DNA of 64,000 nt from Rebecca billardiae RCC1528 (Eukaryota > Haptophyta). Location of the stretch: assembly GCA_965240325.2 (NCBI GenBank), contig OZ251227.1, forward strand, positions 3,162,001-3,226,000. Direction: 5' to 3'. A program made the translations under genes and the position numbers. A model generated the notes under the pieces. The model ran no database searches. It was not told the DNA's origin and was given only the letters and a program-made list of their open reading frames with translations. The number at the start of each line of letters is the position of its first letter. Within the stretch, counting starts at the first letter, position 1. This document shows, piece after piece, positions 32,223 through 45,007 of the stretch.

Positions 32223-35200
32223 ATGCCCTCGCCGGAGGTGCTCCCCGAGGCATGGGCGACCGACGCGGATGGCTCCGAGCTCCGCGTCGTGCTCGACGAC
32301 ACGAAGGACCGCATGGCCGCGCTCGAGCACCAGATGCGCACCGCCAACCCGGCGCTGGCCGAGCAGGTGCGCATCGGGCCGGCGCGTGCGCGCGCGCGCG
32401 CGCGCGAGCCGCGCCGCGCGCGGGATGCGTGACCGCGAGTGGCCTGCTCGGCTCCCCACCCCACCCGCTCGCTCCGCTCCGCCCGCCCGCCGCGCAGTTC
32501 CTCCCGCCCGCGCCGGTCGACCCGCGGCTGACGCGCGCGGACGCAGCTCCGAGTGTGCCCGCGGCCATGCCGTTCCCCGAGCTCGCGGTGCGGCGCGAGC
32601 TCGAGGCGCGCGGCGCGCTGCGGCCGAGGCGGCGCGCGAGTGGGATGGCGAGCACGCTGCCCGAGCTCCTCGGCCAGCCGCTCCCCGCCGCGCCGGGCGG
32701 CGGCGTGCCGCACTCGCATCCGCCGCCCATGGCACCGCCGCCGCCCGCTGCCGACGCGGGCGGCGGCGAGCTGGGCGGCGCGGCGGCGGCGGCGGCCGCG
32801 GCGGCGGCGGCGGCGGCGGCGGCGGCCATGAGCGGCAACATCGGCGCGGCATGGCCCGCGCTCGCGCGCTCCGCCTCGGGCGCCTCCGCCGCCTCCGCCT
32901 CCGCCGCGGCCGCGGCCGCCGGCTGGGAGGCGGCGGCCATCCTTGAGAATGAGCGCAGCCGCGCGCGCGCCACGCCTTCGTCCGGCTCGGCGTGCGGGTA
33001 CGTGTACGGCGGGCGGGGGCAGCTGTCGTCCGCGGGGGCGGACTCGCTCGACAGCGCCGCCGCCGCCGCCGACCCCGGCGCGTCGGTCGCCGCGCAGCTC
33101 CACGCCGTCGGTGCCGAGCTGCGGCGGCGCCGCCGCGCCTTCTCGCTGGCGGCGGGCGCGCGCCATTCGGCCGCGCACGCGCCGCCGCCGCTGCCGCCGC
33201 GCGCGGCGGGCGGCGAGGGGCTGGGCGGGTACGGCGGGGCGTGGGCGGGCCGCTCGCGTGGCGGCTCCCTCGCGCCGGTGGGCACGGCGCCGCTCTCGCT
33301 CACGCGCGCGCGCACGCTGCCGTCCCTGGCTGCGCCGCCGTCGACCGCCGGCGCCGCGCTCACGCGCGCGCGTGCCGCGCACCCTTTGGAGGCGGCGCGG
33401 ATGGACGCGGCGCTGGCGGCGTCGTCGTCGGTGTTCCTCGCGGAGTTCAAGCGGGCGTCGCGGCTCGTCCCCGCCGCGATCCTCGTGCAGCGCCGCTTCC
33501 GCGCCTCTCGCCTTCCCAAGCGGCTGCACAACGCCCTCGCGCGCCGGCGGCGCGGCGTCGCGCTCGCCTTCCAACCGTGGGCCGTGCTCACCGCCGCGCG
33601 CCGGCACTCGCGGCGCGCGCAGTGCCGCCGCGCGCTGGGCGGGTGGCGCGCGGTGCTCGCGGAGGCGAACCTGGTGTACTCCGAGCTCGCGCGCTGCCTC
33701 CACGCCTCCGCCATCGGCGTCTCCGCCGGCTACGCCCGCTGGCGCGAGCTGCTCGAGGCGCGCGGTGCGGCGGTGCGGCGCGCGCGCTTAATGCTCGCAC
33801 CATCCGACCGCGACGACGGCCTGTCGGTGCTGCTGCCCGGGGGCGAGCTGTCGCTCGAGGCGATCCTGCGCGCGGCGCTGCTGCAGAACACGTTCGTCGC
33901 CGCGTGCCGCGCGTGGCGCCGCCTCGCCGCCGCCGGCCGCGGCCGCCGCGCGCTCGCCGCGGCTCGGCTGCACGCGGTGGCTCGCGATTATTACGGCGCG
34001 GCGCTCGCGCGCTGGCCGGCAGAGGTGGCAGCGCTCTGCTTCGTGATGTGGTCGCGGCACGCGCTCACGCGCGCGGCGGAGCGCGCGGGGCTGCCGCCGC
34101 CGCACTTCCGCCAGCCCGTGTGGCAGTGGGACCGGCTGCAGGCCGTGCGCGCGCAGCGCGCCGAGCAGGCCGACGCCGCGGCCGCGCGGCATGACCGTGC
34201 TTTTAAACGGCGCATGCTGCGGCGGTGGCGCGGCGTGCGCGCGGCGCGGCTGCAGCACGAGTCGACGGTGGCGCGGCTGCACGCGGTCTCGCTGCACACG
34301 GTGGCGCAGCCCGCGTTCGACGGCTGGGCGCGCGTCACGCGCGGCCGCCGCGCGCGCCGCGGCTTCCTCCGCGTCCTCATCCGCGCGTGGCGCGCGTGGA
34401 CGACACGAGTGCTGCGCGCCGTGGCCGCGGCCGACACGGCTTCGGGCGCGCGCAACGAAGCGCTGGTGCGCGCGGTGCTGCGCTCGCTGCGCTCGGCGAC
34501 GACGGAGGGGCGGCTGCTCTCGACCGCGGCGGCGGACGTGCTGCACAGCGAGCACACGCCCGCCGCCGCCGCCGCGCTCGCGCTCACCCGCGCCGCGCCG
34601 CCCCACCACGTCGTCTTCGAGCTGTGTTGGCGCGCGTGGTCGCGGCGCGCGCGCGGCGCGCTGCGCCTCCGCCGATTCAAGCTGTGGCATCATTCTGCGT
34701 ATGCGCGCGCGCTGCTCGACGCGGTGGTGGCGTCGTGGCACGTGGTGTGCTACATCGACTTCGCGCTGGCGGACGGCGACGCGAACGCCGCGTTCGGCGA
34801 GGGCGCCGCAGACCGCTTCGGCAGGGACGACGAGGTGACGGCGCGCATGCTCGAATACATAGCGCGCCAAACTACCCGGTTGTTACCCGCGCCGGTCGCG
34901 GCGCGGCGCGACGCGGCCGTGCGCGCGCTCCGCGCCGCGGCGGCGCCGGACGAGGCGCTGGACGCGTGGCGCGCGGTGCAGCCGACGGCGGCGGGCGGCG
35001 TCGCGCGCGTCGCCGTCCCCTCGCACATGGGCGCCACGCTCGCGCCCACGCCGCCCGAAGCCGAGGCCTACATCCGCGACGCGCGCGCGCGCGCGCGTCG
35101 GCGCTATCGCGCGGAAGCCGCTTACGCGGCCGCGCTCGCCGCGGCCGGCTCGGGCGAGGTGGCGCTGTCGCACGCGCCCGGCGGCGGTGCGGGCGCGCCC

Positions 35201-35947
35201 GCGGGGTCGGAGCCGCGCGACCGCGACCTCTTCGACGGCCTCGGCCTCTCGCCCGACGGCCCCGACGCCGCGCCCGCCGACGTGCGCACACGCTCGCTGC
35301 ACGAGCGCCTTCGGCTGCGCGCGCACGAGCAGACGCGACCGACGAGCCGTCGCGCGCACGTGCAGCTGCTGGCGCGCGTGGTGCAGCTGACGCGCGCGCG
35401 GCCGTACGACACGGGCGCGGGCGGGCTCGCGGCGGCGGTGCGCCCCGCGCCGCCCATGCTCGAGCGCGCCAAGCGCCTGGCCCTCGTCGAGCGCCACGGC
35501 GGGCTGACCAGCGCGGCGGCGGCGCGTGCCGCGCGCGGCTGGCGGCTGTTGCATCGGTTCGGGCTGCAGCGGTTCGACCCCGAATTCGAGCGGAAGCTGC
35601 GGCAGCTGGCGGAGTCGCAGGCGCACGACATCGCGCGGATGCGCGCGGGGCGGCTCGCGCTGCGCGAGCGCCACCGCGTCCTCGACCTCCGCCGCGTCGA
35701 GCTCGAGTGCGTAAGCGCACTCGCCCGCGCCGTGCCGGCGTTCGCTCGACCGGCGCGGCGCGGCTCCGGCGCGGGCGCGCTCCCGCCGCCGACGACGACG
35801 GCAGGGGGCGGGAAGGCGCGGGCGCGGCGCGCGCGCACGCCCGCGCGCGCGAGCCCGAGCTCGCGACGACGCGCGCGCACCGCCGCGGACGGCGGCGCGC
35901 GGCGCGGCGGCGGCGGCGCGCGCGGCGGCGGCGGCGGCGCGGCCGGC

Positions 35948-35978
<31 letters not shown>

Positions 35979-38900
35979 CCGCCGCCGCCGGCTCGGATGC
36001 GGAGGCGGGCACGGGCTCGGACTCCGACGAGGAGCGTCGGCTGCTGCTGCTGCAGGACTCGTCCGCGTCCGACTCGGACGACGGCCGCGGCGCGCGCCGC
36101 GCCGACGCCCTCCTGCTCGGCGGAACCCTCGACGGGCTCGGCCCGGGCGGGCGGCCGCAGTCGCGCGAGGCGCTGCGCGCGGCGCGGCGCGCGCACACGG
36201 CCGAGGCCGCGGCCGCGCGGCGCGCAGTGGACGAGGAGCTGCGCGGCGAGGGCCCGCTGAGCGCGGCGGGCGCGGCGGTGGGCGCGGAGGCGCGGCTGCG
36301 CCTCGGCGGCATGCGCCCCGCCGCCGTCGGCGTCACCACCGAGCGCCTGCCGCACGACGGACCGAAAGCGCTTCGCACGCTACGGCACGGCATGGGCGCG
36401 CGCGCGAGCGACGCGCGCGCGCGCGACCGGCTGCGCGCGCTCACCGCGGTGGTGGTGCACGCGCCGCTGATCACCGCGACGCTGCTGTGGCGCGTGGGCC
36501 GCGCGCACGCCGCCGCGGCCAAGGCGCGCGCCGCCGCGCGCGGCGAGGCCGCCGCCGACGACGCCGAAGCCTACGAGCTTGAGGGAGGGACCCCGCGAGA
36601 CGACAGACACAGGGCGCCGCCGGCGCCGGGCGGGCTGCTGGCGCCCGCGGCGCTGCTGTCGGCGGCGCAGCAGCACGGGCTCGAGCCGATCGCGGCGCTG
36701 CGCGCGCTCGCCGACGCGGCGCGCGCCGACGCGGCCGAGGCCGACGCCGACGCCTCCGACGCGCCCACGCCCGCCGAGTCGGCGGCGGCCGATCTCGCGG
36801 CCGCGAGATCGCGCGCGCTCGAGCTCGAGGTTGAGAATGTTCTCAAGGCGTGCCTCGCCGCGCTGGAGAAGGGCGGGATGGCGGACGCGGAGGCGGCGCG
36901 CGCGGCGCTGCGCGAGGCGGAGCTGCTCGGCCGCGCCGCCGCCGACGAGGTCGCCGCCGTCGCCGCGGCGAAGGACGCGAGGGCGCGCGAGGCCGCGGCG
37001 GCGCGAGATGCTAAGGCCAAGGTGGCCTCGGCCGCGCGCGCGCAAATGACGGACGCCGACGCGGCGGAGGAGACGGCGGAGGCGGCGGTGCGCGCGGCGG
37101 ACGCGCGGCTCGACGTGCCCGCGGCGCGCGCGCACCTCTCCGCCGCCGTCGCGCAGTCCTCCGCCGCGCTCGGCGAGAAGGCCGGCGCGCTCGTCGGCGC
37201 ATGGGCCGCTAAGACCGATTCGCTGCTTGGCGCGATTGCGCCGGGCGACGGCGGCGGCGGCGGCGGCGGCGGCGCGGCGCCCGCGGCGGCGGGCGCGGAG
37301 AGCGCGGAGGGCGAGGACCGGCGCGGCGCGCGGCGCGCGCGGTTCGCGCTGCCCGACGCGCCGCCCGCCGCCGACGCGCCCGCCGCCGACGAGCTCGACG
37401 AGGACGAGCAGCGTGAGGCGCGGCTGGCGGCGGTCGGAGTAACTTCTCGGCTTGGTCCGGATGAGCAGCCGTCCGACGCGGGGCTTGGCGGTCTGGTGCG
37501 CATCCTGCCGTGGTGGGCGCAGGGCGACGTGCCGACGGAGGCGGTGCCGGCGACGTGGCTGCAGCGCGCCGCGACCGGCGCGCCCGCCTCCGCCGACGCC
37601 GCGCCCGACTCCGCCGTCTCCGCGCGCGTCGAGGCCGATCCCTATCATTCGCTCCCGGAGGCGGAGCGGGCGGGCGTGCTTCAATCGCTCTACGCGCTCG
37701 CCGCGCAGGCGAACGAGGACCAGGTGGGCGGGAGCGAGGCGAAGGAGTTCGCCGTGGAGATCGGCACGGCGGCGCTCGAGGGGCGCCGGCGCAAGAACGT
37801 CTTCGACGCCGCCGAGCTCGAGGCCGGCGGCTGGGACCCGTATGCGAAGCGACGAAACAATGATGGCGACGGCGCGCCCGCGGTCGCGATGCAGAGCGCC
37901 GCGGACGAGGCGGCGGCCGCGGCGGCGAGCGCGTCGGAGGCGGCGCGGAGCGTGGCGGCGGCGCACTCGGCGGACGCGGAGGACGCGCCCGCCGCGCCGC
38001 CGCCCGCCGAGGCGCCCGCCGCCGCCCCCGCCGCCCCGCCCGAGGCCGACGGCGGCGCGGGCGCGGCGGCGGCGGCCGCACCCGGCGCCGACAGCGCCGA
38101 CGCCGACGCCGACGCGGCCGCGCCCGCGCCCGCGCCCGCGCCGCCGCCGCTGCTCGCTCGGAACTCGGAGATCCTCGCGATCGAGGCGGCGCTCGAGGAC
38201 GCGATCGACTATGAGGCCTTCTTCGCGCGCTCCGCCGCGGGCACGCTCATCGAGGACATCCGGCGCGAGGCCGCGGCTTCTTCAAAGGTTCTCACTCGGG
38301 AGGAGCGTAAGCGCAAGTCCAAGCGCACCGTGCTCGAGCGCGAGGCCGCGGCGCGGCGCGAGGCGATGGAGCGCGAGCGGCAGGAGAAGCTGGCCGAGGC
38401 GGAGGCGGAGGCGCTGCAGCGCGAGGGCGTCAAGCGCCTCGGCGGCGCCGCCGAGCTCGACCTGGACGATGCGATGGTGAGCGCCGCCGACGACGCCGCC
38501 GCCGCCTTGGCCGAGGCCGCCGCCGCCGCGCAGCCCAGGAAGCCGGCCATTGTGGACCGCAAGGCGGCCGCGCGCCAGTCGATGCTCGAGCTGAGCAAGG
38601 CGGTCCCGGCTGGCTTGGCGCCCGCGACGGACGAGGCGGCGCCCGCGTCCGCCGACGCCGCCGAGCCGGACGCCGAGCCGGACGCCGAGCCACTAGCCGA
38701 CTTGGACGGCACCGCGCAAGGCAAGCTGAGCGTGTTGGATCGGCTGCTGGCGGCGAAGCGCGGCTCTCGCGAGCAGGACGGGTCGGAGTCGCCGCGGTCC
38801 GGCCGGCGCGGCGGCGGTGGTGGCGGTGGCGTCGACGCGTCGGGCTCGCGCGACTCGCTCGGGCCGGAGGACGGCGCCGAGCTGGGCGGCGGCGCGGACG

Positions 38901-40199
38901 CGGACGCGGACGCGCCGACTGGCTGGTCATCCGGCGGCGCTTCTCTCGACGCCGCGCTCAGCTTACGCTCGTCAACGGGCAGTGCGCGCTCGCCGACGGC
39001 GGGGGCGCGCAGCTCGAGCACGCGGATCTCCGGCGCGGGCCAGCCGCCGCCGCCCTCCGCGCGCACCTCCGCCGCGGCGATGGCCGACGACGCGGCGCCG
39101 GTCGTGCCGGTCGGCGACAGCCGGCTCGACGGCGTCGCGATCCGATCATACGACGACGCGCAATATGACAACGAGCAGAATTTGGCCAAACTGCGCGCGG
39201 CGGGTCTCGCGGTGCGCACGGGCGCGGCGACGCGCGGCGCGACGCCGATCGCCGCGCCCAAGCTGCCGCCCGAGCGCCCGCCCTTCGGCCGCCGCTCCAC
39301 CGGCTCGCTCGTGCCCGGCTCGCCCGACGGTCTCGAGGGCCCGACCGGGTTTGGCCCTGGCGGCGGCGCGCGCGCGCTACAGCGGCAGCCCTCCGGCCCG
39401 TCGCTGCTTGCGGCGGGCGTGAAGCTGCGCGGCGCGGAGATGCCTGGGTCGGGCGCGACGCGCGCGAGCATCGGCGGCCTCGGCGGCGGCGGGCGGCCCT
39501 CCGGCTCGCTCCTCGACGCGCCGCTCATCGAGGCGGGCGACGAGGAGGACGAGGAGGCGGACTGGCGCGCCAACGCGGACGCGAGCCGCGCCGCGACGCG
39601 CGGCGACGCGTCGCGCGCGCTCGTCGCCTCGCTGGTGGAGCGGCCGCAGAAGCGCTCGGCGGCGGTGTCGGCGCTGATCGCGTCGGTGCAGGCGGGCACG
39701 GCGCGCCGCTCGCGCAAGGACGCGCTGCTCGCCGAGTCCGAGCGGATGGACGGCCAGGCGAGCGCGGCCGACGGAGGCGTGGCGGTGCAACGGCCGGGTC
39801 AGCTTCTCGGCGCGCCGAGCGGCGGCGCACTCCGCGTCCGGAGCCCGCCCGGCGGCGGCGGCGGCGGCGAGCGGCCGGCCGAGCCGCCCTCGCCGTCGCG
39901 GGCGGGGCAGGACACGCGCTCGCTCGACGACCGCATCCGCGCCGCGGCGGGCGAGGACTCTTCGGACGACGACGGCGGCCCGAAGCGCGCGCGTTCGCGT
40001 CTGGGCGATGTGGCGAGTGCGGCAGTTGGGGTCGTTCGCACGTCGAGCCGGCGGACGGGCGCGGTGGCGGTGTCGTCCGCGAGCGGCGCGGCGGCGGCGG
40101 CGGCGGCGGCCATCTCGGACGCCTCGCCGCCCTCCTCCTTCTCGCGCAAGCCGGCGGAGCCGACCTCGCCGCCCAGAGCGCCCTCCTCGCGCAAGACGC

Positions 40200-40255
<56 letters not shown>

Positions 40256-43200
40256 TCGGCGAGGCGGCGTGGCGGTGGTACGGGGAGCGCCGGGGCGTCC
40301 AGCGCGGCGTCGCGGCGCGAGAAGGCGGCCGAGGCGGCGGCGAAGCTCGTGGGCGGCGCCGCACCGCCGACGGGCGGCCGTCCCTCCACCGGGCCGGCGG
40401 CCGGCTCGGGCGGCGGCGGCGGCGGCGGCGGCGGCGGCTCTACCCGCGAGCGCTCGGGATCGCAAGGGTCGGCCAAGTCGGCTCGGTCGGCCAAGTCGGC
40501 GGGGGGCAAGGCGTCGGCGCGCGAGCGCTCGGGCTCGGGCGGCTCCGCCGGCGCCGTCGGCCTCACCGACCCCGCGCGCAGCGGCGCCGACTCACGCTCC
40601 TCCTCCATCACGTCAGACCTCCGAGGCGGGTCGATGGGTCCAAGCGGCGCTGGGCGCAAAAGACGGTCCGGCGACAGCCGGAAGTCCGGGGAGCTGTCGA
40701 AGCGCAACTCGTTCTCGCAGCGCTCCGCCGCGGCGTCCGAGTCGTCCGACGACGCCGAGGGCGGCGAGGACGGCTCCGGCCGCCGCCTCTCGCGCACGCC
40801 GTCGTCGCTCGCGCGCCGAACAAGTCGAAGCTCGCGCGCCCGCGCGCCGAGCAGGCGCGAGTCGGGCGCTTCGCGCACGTCGCGCCCCGGCTCGGCCGCG
40901 TCGCAGCGGGGCGCGGCGCAGCGCAAGTCGTCGAACCAGTCGTCCGCCGAGTCGTTCAGCTCGCGCACGAGCAACCGCGGCCGCGGCGGCCGGCTCGGCG
41001 CCGCCGTCCTCGCCACCCTCGGCTCCTCCGCCGCCGGGCGGCTGACCGACGCGCAACTTGCCGACCTCGCGGCCGGCTGGCTCGAGCTGCCCGTGGCGCC
41101 CAACGGCTGCTGCGGCCCGCTGCCGGTGTACGCGCCGGACGGCTCGTTCGAGCCCGCCACCGTCGAGTCGGTCTACGAGTCGCAGGACCCGAGCGCCGCC
41201 GCCGCGGCGCGCGGCGGCGCGCGGCGGCACCGCGGCGTGATCATGCGCGAAGGCCCGCCGGCACCCAAACGAAGGCTGTCGCTGGCCTCGGAGATGGAGG
41301 AGAAGCGCGTGGAGCGCGAGAAGCAGAAGGCGCGCGAGGACGAGCGGCTCCGGATGCTGCGCGAGGGGCTCGCGCCGCCCTCCGCCGCGGGCGCGCCCGC
41401 CGACGCCGCGCCCGCCGACGACGACGCCGACGGCGGCGGCGACGACGACGGCGCCAAGCGCGGCGTCGGCTGGTCGTCCACTGTGTCCGTGCTTCGGGAC
41501 AAAGTCACGGCCTCGCGCTCGGGCGGGCAGAAGGTGGAGTCGCAGAAGCTCACCGCGCCCGCGGAGCGCTCGGTGCTCGCGATCCTGCGCCAGCTCGACG
41601 AGGACGAGCGCGACGCCGACGACGCGCTCACCTCCGCTTTCGGAGCGGCGGTCGAGCCGGAGAAGCGCGCGACGACGCCCAACCGACCGATCGGAGCGGG
41701 CGACGCGGCGCCGGCGACGTCGTCGTCGCGCCGCTTCGCCGGGCGGCTCTCGCGCTTCTCGTTCGACCCGCGCGACGCGGCGCGGCGCGCGCCGCCCAAG
41801 CCGCCCACCGCCTTCTGCAACGCCGCGCGCGCGCACGACGAGCAGGTGCGCTGGAAGCAGCAGCGGCGCGCGGCGCGCGTCGAGGCCGCTGCGACTGAGC
41901 GCGACGCGCGGCTCACGGCCGCGGCGCACGCTTCGCTCGAGGCGCAGCTGCAGCGCGAGTCGCGCGTGGACGTGCGCGCGCTGATCGCGGAGCAGGGCGG
42001 CGCGTTCGCCGCCACGCCGCAGACGCGCGCCACGCGCGACGGCTCCGCGCTCGCGCAGAGCTCGCTGCCGCTCGGCTCGCCGCCGCTGCCGCCGCGCGCC
42101 GCGCGCACCGCGCCCGCGGCGGGCGGCGCGCGCGCGTCCGCCTCCGCCGTCTCCTTCGAGCCGTCGGACGGCGGCGGGCGCTCGCCGTTCGTCACCGAGC
42201 GCGTGCCGCCGGAGGACGACTCGTTCCTCGCCGGCGCCTCCGCCGACGGCAGCGGGCTGCGCGCCGAGTGGTCGGCCGAGGGCTCGGCGGCGGCCGAGGG
42301 CTCGGCGGCGGCCGGCGGCGGCAGCGGCGGCGGCGGCGGATTCGGCGGATTCGGCTGCGGGTGCGGCGGCGGCGCGGCCGCCGAGCTCTCGCAGTTCGAC
42401 TCGCCTGGCGGCTCGGCGGCGCCGTCCGCGCAGGGCTCGGCCGTGCTCGAGCAGCGCGCGGCCGAGCCCCCCGGAGCCGCCGCCGCGCCCGCCGTCGACG
42501 CCCTTCTTGGCTCTGTGGAGTCGCCCCGCTCACGCGCAGCCGCCGCGGCCGCGGCGGCGGCGGCCGCCGCCGCCGCGGCCGCCGCCGTCGCCGCCACTGC
42601 CGGTGGCGCAGCCGGAGCCGCGAGCGCGCCCGCCGCCGCCGCCGCGTCGGCCACCGTCTCGGCCGAGTCCTCGCTCGTCTCGGCCGCGTCGGCGGGCGGC
42701 GGGGTGGCGGCCGCGCCCGACGAGGTCGCACCATCCTCGCGGTCGACGCGCGCCGCGCGCAACCGCGCGCGCGCCGCGCGCGCCTCGCCGCCGCCTCGGC
42801 GCTCGGCCTCGCCCTCGCACGTGACGGCGTCCCCGCCGCGCAGCCGCGGCGGCGCGGGCGTCTCCCGATCGTCGTCGTTCGGCGGCGGCGGCGGCCTCGA
42901 CGGCGCGCAGCCGAGCGAGCTGTCCTCCTCCGACCTCGCGCTCGGACCTGACCACAACTGGTCGGAACTCGCAGACGACTCGGAGGCCGTGGCGCGCGCG
43001 CGCGCCGCGCTCGGCAGGCCCGCGTGCGCGGCGGCGGCGCGGGCCGACGGCGGCGCGCGCGGCGCGACGGCGAGCGCCGGGCTCGCCGCCGTGTCCGGCC
43101 GGCCGGTGGGCGCGCGCGCGCAGACCGCCGCGGAGGTCTACGCCGCGCGGCGCGCGCGCGCGCCGCTCGTTCCGTTCAGCAACGCGCGAGAGCCGCCGCC

Positions 43201-44965
43201 TGCGCTCGCCGCTGCGGCGGTGCAGCAGGCGCTCGGCGCGGCGGGCGCCGCGCCCGAGGTCGCGGACGGCTCGGCACGGGTCGGGATGCTCGGCTCGCTC
43301 GCGTACGGGCCGACGCCGCTCACGGCGCGCGCGGCGCAGCGCGCGCGCGAGCGGCACGAGAGCGGCGTGGCCCAACACGAGTCCTCGGCCGCGCACGCGT
43401 CGCTAGCCCTCGGGCCGGCGCCGGGGCAGACGCTGGCCTCCGACCGCGCCGACGGCGGCGCGGTGGCGGCGGGCGGTGGCAGCCCGGCGCGGTGGCGGCC
43501 AGGCGCGAGCGCCGCCGCGCGCAACCCGCACACCCGCGCCGCGACCGCGGCGCGCGCAGCGGCGGAGCAGGCGTCGATGGATGACGAGGGTGCGGCGGCG
43601 CCGCGCGAGGCCGCGGCGCGCGCCGCGCCGCCGCACGCCGGCGCCGACGCCTCCGGAGTGCTCGGCGCGAGCGTCGAGCCGGGCGCGCCGCCGGCGCTCG
43701 CGCTGCCAGCCACGTCGGCCGCGGCGGACGCGGACGCCGCCGCGCTCGAGGCGCGCGGCGCGCATCTCCCGCTCGGCGCGCGCCCGTCGCCGCGGCAGCG
43801 CGAGGCGCGCGACGTCGCGCGCGCCGAGCAGACACGCGAATTCGCCTCGGTCGCGCCGCGGCACGACGAGCCGCCGCTCCAGGCCCTGCGCGCGCTCGCG
43901 GGCCTGCTCGGCACGCCGGAGGCGCCGCCGCCGCCGCCGCCCAAGACGGGCGCGTCCGCGGCCAAGCGCGCCGCCGCGCGCCGCTCGCCGCCGCGACGCG
44001 CGTCGACGGGTGCGGCGCGGCGCGGCGCGTCGGCGTCGCCGCCGCCCGCCGCGCGCGCCGACGCGCCGGAGGGCGCTCTGGCAGATCTTGCCCTCGGCGC
44101 CCTCGGCGCCGACGCGGCGCCCGCCTCCGCCTCGCCCGCCGCCGAGGGCGACGCGACGGCGCTCCTCGCACGGCTGTCAGACGCCGAGCTCGCCGCCGAT
44201 GGCGCGGAGTCCGCCGCGGAGCCCGAGGCGCTCGCAGGCCGTCTGCTGGCGGACTCAGTACGACAAGAGGGCGCGGAGGCGGCGGAGGCGGTGCGCGCTC
44301 GAGAGGTGCGCGTGGCCGAGGCGAAGGCTCGCAAGGCCGCACTCGCCGCGGAGGCGGAGGAGGCCGCGCGGCGCGAGGAGGAGGCGGAGGCGGCCGCCGC
44401 GCGCGAGGCCGGCGGCTTCGACGGCGACGGCGGCGACGGCGGCGACGACGACGGCGGCGCGACTGCCGGCGGGAGCGATGAGGGTCGCGGCGGCGGCGGC
44501 GCGGGCGGCGGCGGCGCGGGCGGCGCGCCGCCGGCAGCGGACGGCGGCGCCGACGACGGCGCGCCCGCGCCCGCGCCCGCGCACGCCGACGGCGCGCCCG
44601 CTGGCGCCGAGGGCGCGCGGCCGGCGCCGGCGCGGCGGCCCGAGGCGCGCGTGTCTCGCGCCGTCGTCGGCGGCCTCGCCGACGCCTTCGGCGACAGTGT
44701 CGAGGGTGCCTTTGCGGAGGCGCGGCGCGCGCTCAGAGCTTCGGTGGCGGAGGCGGAGCGCGCGGCGACGGCCGATGCGGCCGAGCGCGCGCGCCGCGCG
44801 CCCCGCGCCGGCGGCGCGCCGCACGACGCGCCTCGCGCCACGACTGCGGCGCCGACCGCGCACACCGCGCGCACGCCACCGTGGGATCAGCACAACGTGG
44901 GCCCAGGCACGGCGGGCGCCCTTGCCGCGCTGCGAGCGCACGCGGAGTCAAGCCTGGCGCCGCCC

Positions 44966-45007
<42 letters not shown>
